Shown here one piece after another: positions 42,143-50,480 of a DNA stretch of 64,000 nt. A model generated the notes under the pieces. It saw only the letters and a list, made by a program, of their open reading frames with translations. It was not told the origin of the DNA and ran no database searches. The position numbers and the translations under genes are program-made. The DNA is from CAVZBW01 sp963778465. Lineage in GTDB: Bacteria > Actinomycetota > Acidimicrobiia > Acidimicrobiales > RAAP-2. The stretch covers positions 496,001 to 560,000 of the forward strand of contig CAVZUK010000002.1 in NCBI GenBank assembly GCA_963778465.1, read 5' to 3'. Within the stretch, counting starts at the first letter, position 1. Each line of letters starts with the position of its first letter.

Positions 42143-42148
42143 TACCGT
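42143..42148 (+). promoter_or_regulatory. -10 box, leaderless, for the enoyl-CoA hydratase
   Basis: TACCGT, six bases before ATG 42155. Confidence 0.55.
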
Positions 42149-42154
42149 GAGGCC

Positions 42155-43060
42155 ATGCCCGAGTACGAATTCGTAAAGTACGAGACCCTCGAAGAGGGTC
42201 GCATCGCCCGCATCCTGCTCAACCGACCGGACACCCGCAACGCCCAGAACCGCGGCATGCTGGTGGACCTCGACGACGCCTTCCGCCACGCCGAGCAGGA
42301 CGACGAGGTGCGCGTGGTGATCCTCGGCGGCGTCGGTCCGCTGTTCTCCTCCGGTCACGACATGGGGTCGAAGCAGTCGGTCGCGGAGCGGTCGACGCAC
42401 CCCAGCTACACCGGCGACGGCGCCACCCGGCAGGGGACCGAGCAGTTGATGCTGCAAGAGTGGCACTACTACTTCTCCAACACCCTGCGCTGGCGCAACC
42501 TCCGCAAGATCACCGTTGCCCAGGTCCAGGGGACGGTCTACGCGGCCGGGCTCATGCTCATGTGGGCCTGCGACCTGATCGTGGCGGCCGACAACGCCTA
42601 CTTCGCCGACGTCGTCGGCACGCGCCTCGGCATGTGCGGCGTCGAGTACTTCGCCCACCCGTGGGAGTTCGGGCCCAGGCGGACCAAGGAGCTCATGCTC
42701 ACCGGCGATGCGATCGACGTCGAAGAGGCACACCGGCTCGGCATGGTGAGCAAGGTGTTCCCGCTCGACCAGCTCGAGGACAAGACGCTCGCCTACGCCA
42801 AGCGGATCGCCGAGCTGCCCACCATGACGGCGCTGTTGATCAAGGAGTCGGTCAACCAGAGCGTCGACAACATGGGTTTCTACAACGCGCTCAAGGCCTG
42901 CTTCACCCTGCACGAGCTCAACCACTCGCACTGGGCCGTGGTGCACGAGAACAAGTACCCCGTGGCCATGGTGGAGGACGGCATCGCAGACTGGCGAAAC
43001 GCCCCTCCGGTGAAGCTCGCCGTCCCCGACGAGGTCGAAGGGCCCTTGCCGGCCCGCTGA
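42155..43060 (+). CDS. Enoyl-CoA hydratase/isomerase family protein
   Basis: 301 residues, longer than the usual 260. RIARILLNRPDTRNAQN, FSSGHDMGS and VQGTVYAAGLMLMWACDLI form the crotonase core with the oxyanion hole. The expected second catalytic glutamate region reads MCGVEYFAHPW. The C-terminal 50 residues (AVVHENKYPVAMVEDGIADW) are an extension seen in actinobacterial relatives. It hydrates or isomerises an enoyl-CoA. The start is fixed by TACCGT six bases upstream. Confidence 0.9.
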   Translation: MPEYEFVKYETLEEGRIARILLNRPDTRNAQNRGMLVDLDDAFRHAEQDDEVRVVILGGVGPLFSSGHDMGSKQSVAERSTHPSYTGDGATRQGTEQLMLQEWHYYFSNTLRWRNLRKITVAQVQGTVYAAGLMLMWACDLIVAADNAYFADVVGTRLGMCGVEYFAHPWEFGPRRTKELMLTGDAIDVEEAHRLGMVSKVFPLDQLEDKTLAYAKRIAELPTMTALLIKESVNQSVDNMGFYNALKACFTLHELNHSHWAVVHENKYPVAMVEDGIADWRNAPPVKLAVPDEVEGPLPAR

Positions 43061-43074
43061 CGGCAGTCACCACG

Positions 43075-43530
43075 ATGGGACCTCGCGAGCACCTTTGGAG
43101 GCGCCGGGCTGCGGTCGGGGCCGTGGCCCTGTTGAGCACCGGAAGCGCCCTCGCCGCCGGAGCGGGCGTGGCGCAGGGGCGTCCGATCGTCGAGGCGCGG
43201 ATCGTGGGGAGCTCGGATTCGACGAGCGGTCCTGCTCTCACGGAGCCCGGCACGTACCAGGTCAACCTCCGCCTCGTCGTCGAGATCACGAACGGGAACC
43301 AGTTCCCGGTGGACTTCGCGTGCAGGCTCACCATCGGCGGTGTCGTCCAGTGGCAGGACGCCGGCCAGGTCGGCGCTATGCGCGGGCGGACCACCCCCAT
43401 CTCGATCGAGCGGTTCCCGACGGAGGAGGACGTTCCTGCAGTTCCCACGTTCAGTTGTGAGCTGGGAAGGAAGGAGGCGTTTCTCTTCTTTCGAGACGTG
43501 GACTGGTCGGTTACTCGTCTGCCGATCTAA
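43075..43530 (+). CDS. Secreted protein of unknown function
   Basis: 151 residues. Basic N-terminus (REHLWRRR) followed by a hydrophobic stretch and a likely cleavage after AGAGVAQG. The mature part is a small beta-rich domain (YQVNLRLVVEITNGNQFPVDF) with two cysteines (FACRLTIGG and FSCELGR) that could form a disulfide. I do not recognise the family. It begins 14 bases after the hydratase stop, so it may share that transcript. Confidence 0.6.
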   Translation: MGPREHLWRRRAAVGAVALLSTGSALAAGAGVAQGRPIVEARIVGSSDSTSGPALTEPGTYQVNLRLVVEITNGNQFPVDFACRLTIGGVVQWQDAGQVGAMRGRTTPISIERFPTEEDVPAVPTFSCELGRKEAFLFFRDVDWSVTRLPI

Positions 43531-43661
43531 CGGCCGCGTCTCGAGCCTTGCCGGGGTTGTGGGTAGGGGCGCTCTCTTTGCGAGACCTGCCATCTTGCAG
43601 GTAGGTCCTCGGACGGCGAGGGAACGATCCCCCTCTGGAGGGCATAGAGGAGATGGAGGAC

Positions 43662-44891
43662 ATGGAGGACGCCGTGAACGCATCCATCGCCGGCCCTAGC
43701 GGTCAGATCGTGGTCGCCGGTGCGGGCTACGCCGGGCTCCACGTCGCGTTGCGTTTCTCGTCCAAGCTGCGCAACCTCCCCGAGGTCGAGGTCGTGTTAG
43801 TCGACCGGCACGACTACCACCAGGTGCTCACCGAGCTGCCCCGGGTCGCCGGGGGCACTCGTGCCGCCGACGCGGTGCGGATACCGGTAGAGGACGTGCT
43901 CGCCGAGCGGGTCCGTTTCGTCCGGACAGAGATCATGGGCTTCGACCTGGACGAACAGCAGCTGCTCACTGAAGCTGGGCCGATCCGCTGGGGGCGTCTC
44001 GTACTCGCGCTCGGTAGCGGGCCCAATGACTTCGCCATCCCCGGCCTGGCCCAGCGAGCAATTTCGTTGTACTCGGCCGCGGACGCCGAGCGGGTTTGGG
44101 CGGCCGTCAACGAGACCCTCACGGCCGCCGAGGCGGCCAGCGATTCCGAGCAGCAGCGCCGCTTGGCCACCGTGGTGGTCGGCGGCGGCGGCGCCACCGG
44201 GGTCGAGCTCGCCGGCGAGCTGGCCGAGATCCTGCCCGAGCTGGCCAGCGAGCGTGGCCTGCCGCCCGACCGGACCGCCGTGCAGCTTGTCGAGGCAGGC
44301 CCCACGATCCTGGCCGGCTCATCCACGCAGCTGATCGACAAGGCCACCAAGATCCTCGCCGATCTCGGGGTTCGGGTTCGCACCAACGCCGTGGTGGCCG
44401 CCGCTTCGAGAGAGGGCTTCCGCCTCACGGACGGCCAGCTCCTCGGAGGTGGCGTGTTCGTATGGGCGGGAGGACTGAAGGCGCCGGAGCTGGTGGCCGA
44501 TTCCGGGTTGCCCACCGGCCACAACGGACGGGTCAAGGTCGACCAGTACCTACGTGTACTGGATCACCCGGAGGTCTACGTCGCCGGGGACCTCGCCTCG
44601 GTGGTCGATACGCGGACCGGACACGTGCTGCCCCCGCTGGCGCAGGTCGCGCTGGAAGAGGGCGAGACGGTGGCCCGGAACCTCGACGCGGAATTGAAGG
44701 GCCAGCCGCTCAAGGCCTTCACTTTCCGCGACAAAGGCTTCGTCATCTCGGTCGGGACCCGCCGCGGCGTCGCCGACGTCGCCGGCATCACCAGCGGCGG
44801 GCGCCTGGCCCACCTGCTCAAGGACGCCATCGAATGGGAGTACCGCGAGTCGGTCAAGCACTTGCGCGGATGGGATCCCATCGCCCGGTGA
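43662..44891 (+). CDS. NAD(P)/FAD-dependent oxidoreductase, type II NADH dehydrogenase-like
   Basis: 409 residues. QIVVAGAGYAGLHVAL binds FAD, VVVGGGGATGVELAGEL binds NAD(P)H, LALGSGPNDFAIPGL and VYVAGDLASV are the conserved loops. The amphipathic C-terminus (HLLKDAIEWEYRESVKHL) is like the membrane-attachment helix of NDH-2, which passes electrons from NADH to quinone without pumping. ATG 43662 was preferred to 43653 because GAGGAG is nine bases upstream. It stands alone between a secreted protein and a convergent exporter operon. Confidence 0.88.
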   Translation: MEDAVNASIAGPSGQIVVAGAGYAGLHVALRFSSKLRNLPEVEVVLVDRHDYHQVLTELPRVAGGTRAADAVRIPVEDVLAERVRFVRTEIMGFDLDEQQLLTEAGPIRWGRLVLALGSGPNDFAIPGLAQRAISLYSAADAERVWAAVNETLTAAEAASDSEQQRRLATVVVGGGGATGVELAGELAEILPELASERGLPPDRTAVQLVEAGPTILAGSSTQLIDKATKILADLGVRVRTNAVVAAASREGFRLTDGQLLGGGVFVWAGGLKAPELVADSGLPTGHNGRVKVDQYLRVLDHPEVYVAGDLASVVDTRTGHVLPPLAQVALEEGETVARNLDAELKGQPLKAFTFRDKGFVISVGTRRGVADVAGITSGGRLAHLLKDAIEWEYRESVKHLRGWDPIAR

Positions 44892-45071
44892 CGAACCGGC
44901 TGGCGCCCCCGTTGACGTAGGGGTCGGGCCTCACCAGACAAAGGGCACCAGACGAGCGATGCAGGCAAGACCGGAAGGACGGCGGCTCCCCACGTCTCTG
45001 CTCGGCGTCAGGACCATGCCGATGACCTGAGGAAAGGCCTGTGGCAGGTATCGAGCCCAGGGATACCGGAT

Positions 45072-46421
45072 CTACCCGGAATGCGACAGCAGGCTGCGCA
45101 GCCGCACCCGCCGCCCGGTGCGCAGGATGGCGCGGCGGTAGATGCCGGCCGCCACCCGGGCGATGCCCACCGTGCACACGATCGTGAGGATCACCGAGGC
45201 CAGGAATTCCCACCACGACACCGAGTGCAGGGCGACGAGGACCGGCATGGCGAAGGGTGCGGTGGGCGGCAGGTAGGCGAGGACCTTAAACAAGGTGGAG
45301 GCGCTTCCGGTGCCGAGGGTCGTCAGGGAGAAGATGTAGGCGAAGATGATCGGGAGGCTGAGCGGGAAGGCGAGGGCCTGCACCTGGTCCTGGCGCTCCA
45401 CGGTCGAGCCTGCGGCCGCGTAGACCCAGCAGTAAAAGGCGTAGCCCAGCACGAGCCAGACGAGCGTGCTCACGAGCACGAGGGGGGCGGTGCCGTGCAG
45501 GAGGGTCGAGCCGACGCCCTCGGCGAGGACGAGGGCAAAGGCGACGATCAGGGCGGCCTGTGAAAAGGCGACCAGGCCGATGCCGAGGACCTTCCCCGTG
45601 AGGAGCTGGATGGGCCGCACGGCCGCCAGGAGCACCTCGACGACCCGGCTGGACTTCTCCTCCATGACCCCCATCAGGATCCACGTGTTGTACTGCGTCA
45701 GCATGACGAACACGAGGATCAGGCCCACCAGCGAGGTCGACTGCGCCGGTCCCTTGGTGGTTCCCGGCTGGACGCTGCTCACCGGGACCGCCTTGGCGCC
45801 GGACAGAGTCGAGGCCTGCGAGGCCGAGAGGTTGGCCGCCTCGAGGGCCTCGGCGACGCCGAGTGACCGGGAGGTGGCGCGGACGAATTGCGCGGTGGTC
45901 GAGGTGTCGGTCGATTCGATCGGCTTGTTCACGGTGAGCTGGTGCCCGCCGTCGAAGACGGCGAGGTCGAGGCGTCCCGAGCGCAGGGCGCTCCGCGCGG
46001 AGTTCTCGCTGGGCTCGGTCACGAAGTCCGCCGTCGTGCCGGCGCTCTTGGCCGCGGCGGCGACCGTCGATCTGAGCGACGGGGAGAGGGTCCCGACCAC
46101 TCCCACGTGCTGCGGCGCCGGCTTGGAGCTGGTCAACGTGGGGATGACGATGGCGGCGGCCACGACGGCCAGGATCAGGACCGTCCCCACCCGGAAGATC
46201 CGACCCCGGAAGCGCTCGCGCATCTCCCGCGCCGCGACCAGACCGGCGCCGCTGGCGAACGGGCCACTCCTCGTGAGCGCTCCTGGCCCCGCGCGGCCCG
46301 TGCGGCGCTTCCACCAGGGAGACGGTCGGCCGGCGCCGGACCCCGAGCGGCGCCTCCAGCGGAACCAGAGCCGCACGGCCACGGCCACGGCCACGACGAT
46401 GAGGATGATCCGCTGGATCAC
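45072..46421 (-). CDS. ABC-2 type transporter permease (NatB-like)
   Basis: 449 residues. One N-terminal anchor (IILIVVAVAVAVRLWF), a second TM at GTVLILAVVAAAIVIPTL, a large outside domain of about 200 residues (VGVVGTLSPSLRSTV onward), then five C-terminal TM segments beginning near SLVGLILVFVMLTQYNTWIL. The conserved EEKSSRVVEVLL coupling motif is typical of Na+-exporter/NatB-type ABC-2 permeases. GTG 46421 overlaps the stop of the ATPase (GTGA). Exported substrate unknown. Confidence 0.88.
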   Translation of the reverse strand: MIQRIILIVVAVAVAVRLWFRWRRRSGSGAGRPSPWWKRRTGRAGPGALTRSGPFASGAGLVAAREMRERFRGRIFRVGTVLILAVVAAAIVIPTLTSSKPAPQHVGVVGTLSPSLRSTVAAAAKSAGTTADFVTEPSENSARSALRSGRLDLAVFDGGHQLTVNKPIESTDTSTTAQFVRATSRSLGVAEALEAANLSASQASTLSGAKAVPVSSVQPGTTKGPAQSTSLVGLILVFVMLTQYNTWILMGVMEEKSSRVVEVLLAAVRPIQLLTGKVLGIGLVAFSQAALIVAFALVLAEGVGSTLLHGTAPLVLVSTLVWLVLGYAFYCWVYAAAGSTVERQDQVQALAFPLSLPIIFAYIFSLTTLGTGSASTLFKVLAYLPPTAPFAMPVLVALHSVSWWEFLASVILTIVCTVGIARVAAGIYRRAILRTGRRVRLRSLLSHSG

Positions 46422-47315
46422 CGGAGCGCCTCCCGGAACACTTCCGACAATCGCCGGCGCTGGAACACGTACTCGGTCACCCGGCCCGCGGCCATGGCCG
46501 CGCGCAGCACGGACTCGCTGTCCACGTCGGGGTCGAGCACCATCCGCACCTCCCCGCCCGCGACCTGGGAGATGGCCACCCCGGGGAGCTCGCGCCGCCC
46601 ACGAGCCGTCCCGGTCGCCCTCGACCCTCACCACGAGCCGGCGCGCGCCGCTGCTCGCGAGATCGTCCACCCGGCCGGTGGCGACGAGCCGTCCGTGGTC
46701 GATGATCGTGACGCACTCGCAGAGGTCCTCGACCTGGTCGAGCTGGTGGCTCGAGAAGATCACGCAGCGGCCCGAGCGGGCCTGGTCGACCAGCACGCTG
46801 CCGATGGCGTCGATGCCGGTGGGGTCGAGTCCGGCCAGCGGCTCGTCGAGGACGAGCAGCTCGGGACCGTGCACCAGGGCTGCGGCCAGCTGCACCCGTT
46901 GCTGGTTCCCGTGCGAGAGGGCCTCGACCTTGCTGTCGGCACGGTCCGCAACGCCCAGCCGCTCCAACCATGTGGCCGTCGCGGCGCAGGCGTCGGCTGC
47001 GCTCATCCCGTGCAGCCTCCCGAGGTAGTCGAGCTGCTCGGCCACGGGCATGCCGGGGTAGAGGCCGCGCTCCTCCGGCATGTATCCGAATCGCCGGCGC
47101 TCGTTCTGGCCGACCCGCTCGCCGTTCCACTTGACGGTCCCGGCGTCCAGGTCGGTGAGGCCGAAGACGGCCCGCATGGTCGTCGTCTTGCCCGCCCCGT
47201 TGGGTCCGAGGAACCCGACGACCTGCCCGGAGGGCACCGAGAAGGAGAGGTCGTCGAGCGCGGTCAGCGTGCCGAACCGTCGCGTCAGCCCTTGGAGCTC
47301 GAGGAGGCCACCCAC
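46418..47315 (-). CDS. ABC transporter ATP-binding protein (NatA-like, frameshifted)
   Basis: LLELQGLTRRFGTLTALDDL, Walker A GFLGPNGAGKTTTM, signature ALSHGNQQRVQLA and Walker B LLVLDEPLAGLDP lie in one frame. Near 46593-46620 homology moves one base along: RELPGVAISQVAGGEVR and a C-terminal tail FQRRRLSEVFREALR end at TGA 46420-46418, as in DUF4162-bearing exporter ATPases. Without the shift this frame runs into the permease and gives a false 763-residue fusion. GTG 47315 is my start choice; GTG 47363 is possible. The P450 stops 72 bases upstream. Confidence 0.75.
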
Positions 47316-47387
47316 CTCTTCAAACTTAACCTCCCCTGCGTGGTGGCCTCCGACCACCGGCACGGGGCCGCTGCGGGGGCGAGGGCG

Positions 47388-48602
47388 CTACGTGCGGTGG
47401 ACGGGGACGTTGGAGTAGCCGGCCACGTTGGACATGTGGACGCGCCCGCAGCGGGACTCGTCGACCTCGTAGCTCGGCCAGCGCTTGGCCAGCTCCTCGA
47501 TCGCGATGCGGCTCTCCATGCGGGCGAGCGCCGCGCCGAGGCAGCTGTGGATCCCGTACCCGAAGCCGATCGAAAGGCTCGGAGGGCGCTCGACGTCGAA
47601 GACGTCCGGCTCGTCGTAGAAGCGCTCGTCCCGGGTCGCCGAGCCGGTGATCAGGATGGTTGGGTGCCCGGGGGAGACCGTGACGCCGCTGTACTCGGCC
47701 TCCCGCACCGCGAAGCGCCCCTGGTACTGGGAGGGCGGCCAGTAGCGGAGGATCTCCTCCACCGCGCCGGGGACGCGGGAGCGATCGTCTAGCACCTTGC
47801 GCCACTGCTCGGGGTTGCGGTGGAAGAGCACGACGGCGTTGCCCACGAGCTTGGTCACGGTCTCCGCTCCGGCCCCGCCGAGCAGGCCCATGAAGCCGGC
47901 GATCTCGCCGTCGTCGAGCCGGGTCCGCTCCCCGTCCCCCCGGTCGACCTCCACCTCGATCAGACGGGTGATCATGTCGTCGCCGGGGTGGACGCGCTTG
48001 TCCGCGACCAGCTGCTGGAAGTACGCCGAGCTCTGCATCTGCGCCTCGATCCCCTCGGGGGTCGGGTCCATCTGTCCGGGCTCGCGGTGCAGCCCGATGT
48101 CGAGCCAGTGGCGGATCTGCTGGCGGTCCCCCTCGGGGACCCCGAGCATCCTCGAGATGATCTCGACGGGGAACGGCGCGCTGAAGTCCGCGACCGCGTC
48201 GAACTCCTCTGCGTCGTCGAAGGGCTCGATGAACGTGGTGATGACCTCGCGGATCATCGGCTCGAGGCTGGTCACGGCGCGGGGGGTGAAGACCCGGCTC
48301 ACGAGCGCCCGCAGGCGGTCGTGGTCGGGCGGGTCCATCATGATGATGCTGTGGAGCTGGCGGATCAGCTCCGGGGGCTTGCTCAGGGTCGACAGGTCGA
48401 CGCCGTGGCTGGACGAGAAGGTCTGCCATTCCTTGTGTGCGCGGCAGACGTCCTCGTAGCGGAAGAGCGCCCAGAAGCCGTACTTCTCGTTGAAGTACAC
48501 GGGTGCGTGGTCGCGCATCCGCCGGTAGAGGTCGTAGGGGTCGTCGAAGAACTCCGACGAGAACGGGTCGAACTCGACCGGCGCTTCGCTCACCGTGGAC
48601 AT
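47388..48602 (-). CDS. Cytochrome P450
   Basis: 404 residues. The I-helix oxygen-activation motif is GAGAET (about residue 240), the K-helix ExxR is EEILR, and the haem loop FGYGIHSCLGAALARME (about 350) has the cysteine ligand. It is soluble, bacterial class I, and needs ferredoxin and reductase; the 3Fe-4S ferredoxin at 25107 is a possible but unlinked partner. GGGGGGAGGAAACG precedes ATG 48602. TACGAT at 48647-48642 may be its -10. An exporter pair follows on the same strand. Confidence 0.93.
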   Translation of the reverse strand: MSTVSEAPVEFDPFSSEFFDDPYDLYRRMRDHAPVYFNEKYGFWALFRYEDVCRAHKEWQTFSSSHGVDLSTLSKPPELIRQLHSIIMMDPPDHDRLRALVSRVFTPRAVTSLEPMIREVITTFIEPFDDAEEFDAVADFSAPFPVEIISRMLGVPEGDRQQIRHWLDIGLHREPGQMDPTPEGIEAQMQSSAYFQQLVADKRVHPGDDMITRLIEVEVDRGDGERTRLDDGEIAGFMGLLGGAGAETVTKLVGNAVVLFHRNPEQWRKVLDDRSRVPGAVEEILRYWPPSQYQGRFAVREAEYSGVTVSPGHPTILITGSATRDERFYDEPDVFDVERPPSLSIGFGYGIHSCLGAALARMESRIAIEELAKRWPSYEVDESRCGRVHMSNVAGYSNVPVHRT

Positions 48603-48641
48603 CGTTTCCTCCCCCCGAGACCGCTTCAGCCCGAGGCCTCG

Positions 48642-48647
48642 ATCGTA
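48642..48647 (-). promoter_or_regulatory. Candidate -10 box of the P450 gene
   Basis: TACGAT on the minus strand, giving a leader of about 30 bases with a strong ribosome site. Confidence 0.35.
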
Positions 48648-48706
48648 CCGTTTGCATCCTCGGCGGCGCGTGCCGGCCGGCTCGTGGGATCGAAGGCGCC
48701 CCTTGG

Positions 48707-48712
48707 TACCAT
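48707..48712 (+). promoter_or_regulatory. -10 box, leaderless, for a minicistron before the APC permease
   Basis: TACCAT, seven bases before ATG 48720. Confidence 0.45.
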
Positions 48713-48719
48713 GCCGGCA

Positions 48720-48746
48720 ATGAGGGGGGTCGTGCAGGCCCAATGA
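48720..48746 (+). CDS. Eight-residue leader peptide frame (MRGVVQAQ)
   Basis: An ATG at the predicted leaderless transcript start opens eight codons and stops at TGA 48744-48746, which overlaps the permease ATG 48743 as ATGA. A ribosome that starts on the leaderless mRNA would be delivered exactly to the permease start. Translation is inferred from position only. Confidence 0.4.
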   Translation: MRGVVQAQ

Positions 48747-50356
48747 GCGAAGACGGCGTGCAGGTCCCGCTGGACAAGGGTCTGAAGACGGGGTCCCTGG
48801 GCTTCCTGGCCCTCGTCGTGATCGGGGTCGCCTCCACCGCCCCCGCCTACAGCATCGCCTCGACGCTCGGCGGCATCTCCTTCCAGGCGGGGCTCCAGTC
48901 TCCGGCCACCGTGTTGCTGGGGTTCGTTCCGATGTTCCTCGTCGCGATCGCCTACCGCGAGCTCAACCGGGCCGAGCCCGACTGCGGCACCACCTTCACG
49001 TGGGCCACGATGGCCTTCGGACCCCGCACGGGATGGCTCGGGGGCTGGGGGATCATCGCGACCGACGTCATCGTCATGTCGAACCTGGCGGAGATCGCCG
49101 GGTCCTACACCTTTCAGCTCCTGGGTCTGCACGGCCTCGCGTCGAGCGAGTTGTGGGTGACCCTGCTCGGCGTCGCCTGGATCGCCATCCTGACCACGAT
49201 CTCCTACCGGGGTGTCGCCCTCTCCGCCCGCGTGCAGACGTTGCTCCTCGCCACCGAGACGGTCGTGCTCATCGGCTTCTCGGCCACCGCCCTGGTGCGC
49301 GTCTACACGGGTCACGGTCCCTCGGTGGACGGTCACCCCGTCTCGCAGCGGCTCTCGCTCGAGTGGTTCAACCCCTTCCTCGTCCACGGATTCGGTCCGC
49401 TCGCCGCGGGCTTGTTGCTCGCCACGTTCATCTATTGGGGTTGGGACGCCGCGGTGGCCACGAACGAGGAGAGCGTCGATGCCAGCCGGGTTCCGGGCGC
49501 GGCCGCAGTCCTCTCCACCGTGCTGTTGCTCGTCACCTACGTCCTGGTCACCGTCTCCGCCCAGGCCTTCGCGGGTGTCGGCGACAAGGGCCTCGGACTC
49601 ACCAATCCCGAGCACGGCAGCAACGTTGTCTCGGGTCTCGGATCGGCGGTCTTCGGCAGCTCGGGGATCGGCTCCGTGCTGGCCCACCTGCTGATCTTGA
49701 TGGTCATCACGTCGGCGGCGGCCTCGGCTCAGAGCACCATCCTGCCCACCGCGAGGTCGACGCTGTCCATGGCCGCCTACAAGGCCTTGCCGGACCGCTT
49801 CGCACGGGTCCACCCGCGATTCCAGACCCCCACCTGGTCGACCGTCCTCATGGGGGCCGTGTCGATCGTCTTCTACGTGCTCATGACGCGGATCAGCACC
49901 AGCGTCCTGACCGACACGGTGGCCAGCGTGGGCCTCCTGATCGCCTTCTACTACGGCCTGACCGCGTTCGCCTGCACCTGGTTCTACCGCAACACCCTGA
50001 CCAAGAGCTGGTCCCATTTCGTCAACAGGTGCGCCCTGCCCCTCGCGGGGGGCCTGATGCTCGGGGGCCTCTTCGTGTACGGGCTCGTCTACTACGCCGA
50101 TCCCTCGCACTCCGACGGCGACGGTGTCTCGTTCTTCGGGCATCGGATCGGGGCGGTCTCTTTCATCGGCTTGGTCGCGCTCGTCCTCGGCGTCGTGCTC
50201 ATGACCGCCTACCGGCACGCCCGGCCGGCGTTCTTCCGTGGGGAGACCCTCCCCAAGGCCGTCGCGCCAGTCCTTGACCGAGCCGCATCCTCACCGATCG
50301 ACGCCGCGGTCGTCCCGCAGTCGGAGGGGGCCGGAGGAGGGCACTCCTCGTCCTGA
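48743..50356 (+). CDS. APC family amino acid/amine permease
   Basis: 537 residues with about 12 membrane segments. GSLGFLALVVIGVASTAPAY opens TM1 with the G-rich break, CGTTFTWATMAFGPRTGWLGG and YWGWDAAVATNEES (TM6 region) are typical of APC transporters, and YYGLTAFACTWFYR lies in the later half. It should import an amino acid, amine or similar nitrogen compound by proton symport. It is read in the frame coupled by ATGA to a leaderless minicistron. A related but broken permease remains near 57.4 kb. Confidence 0.9.
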   Translation: MSEDGVQVPLDKGLKTGSLGFLALVVIGVASTAPAYSIASTLGGISFQAGLQSPATVLLGFVPMFLVAIAYRELNRAEPDCGTTFTWATMAFGPRTGWLGGWGIIATDVIVMSNLAEIAGSYTFQLLGLHGLASSELWVTLLGVAWIAILTTISYRGVALSARVQTLLLATETVVLIGFSATALVRVYTGHGPSVDGHPVSQRLSLEWFNPFLVHGFGPLAAGLLLATFIYWGWDAAVATNEESVDASRVPGAAAVLSTVLLLVTYVLVTVSAQAFAGVGDKGLGLTNPEHGSNVVSGLGSAVFGSSGIGSVLAHLLILMVITSAAASAQSTILPTARSTLSMAAYKALPDRFARVHPRFQTPTWSTVLMGAVSIVFYVLMTRISTSVLTDTVASVGLLIAFYYGLTAFACTWFYRNTLTKSWSHFVNRCALPLAGGLMLGGLFVYGLVYYADPSHSDGDGVSFFGHRIGAVSFIGLVALVLGVVLMTAYRHARPAFFRGETLPKAVAPVLDRAASSPIDAAVVPQSEGAGGGHSSS

Positions 50357-50373
50357 GCGGTCGATGCGTCCCG

Positions 50374-50379
50374 TACGAT
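50374..50379 (+). promoter_or_regulatory. -10 box, leaderless, before the acyl-CoA dehydrogenase at 50471
   Basis: TACGAT, eight bases before ATG 50388. Confidence 0.4.
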
Positions 50380-50387
50380 GGGTCGCC

Positions 50388-50480
50388 ATGCCCGCTCCAC
50401 CCGCCGACCGTCTGCCGTCGCGCCCCGTGTGGCGACGGACCGACGCCCGGCCACGGGGAAAGCTGCTCCCGTGGACCTGA
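50388..50480 (+). CDS. 30-residue leader peptide frame overlapping the dehydrogenase start
   Basis: ATG 50388 at the predicted transcript start opens 30 Arg/Pro-rich codons (start MPAPPADRLPS) ending at TGA 50478-50480, ten bases inside the GTG 50471 start of the next gene. Same arrangement as at 48720. Not conserved as far as I can tell; coupling is the proposed role. Confidence 0.3.
   Translation: MPAPPADRLPSRPVWRRTDARPRGKLLPWT

Noticed and set aside
43653..43661. ATG 43653 as start of the NDH-2-like gene
   Set aside because: The ribosome site GAGGAG touches this ATG; spacing is correct only for ATG 43662.
45072..47363. Single 763-residue ABC ATPase-permease fusion
   Set aside because: ATPase homology leaves this frame near 46605 and continues in the adjacent frame to TGA 46420, which overlaps a GTG start for the permease. 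The fusion is produced by the frame break.
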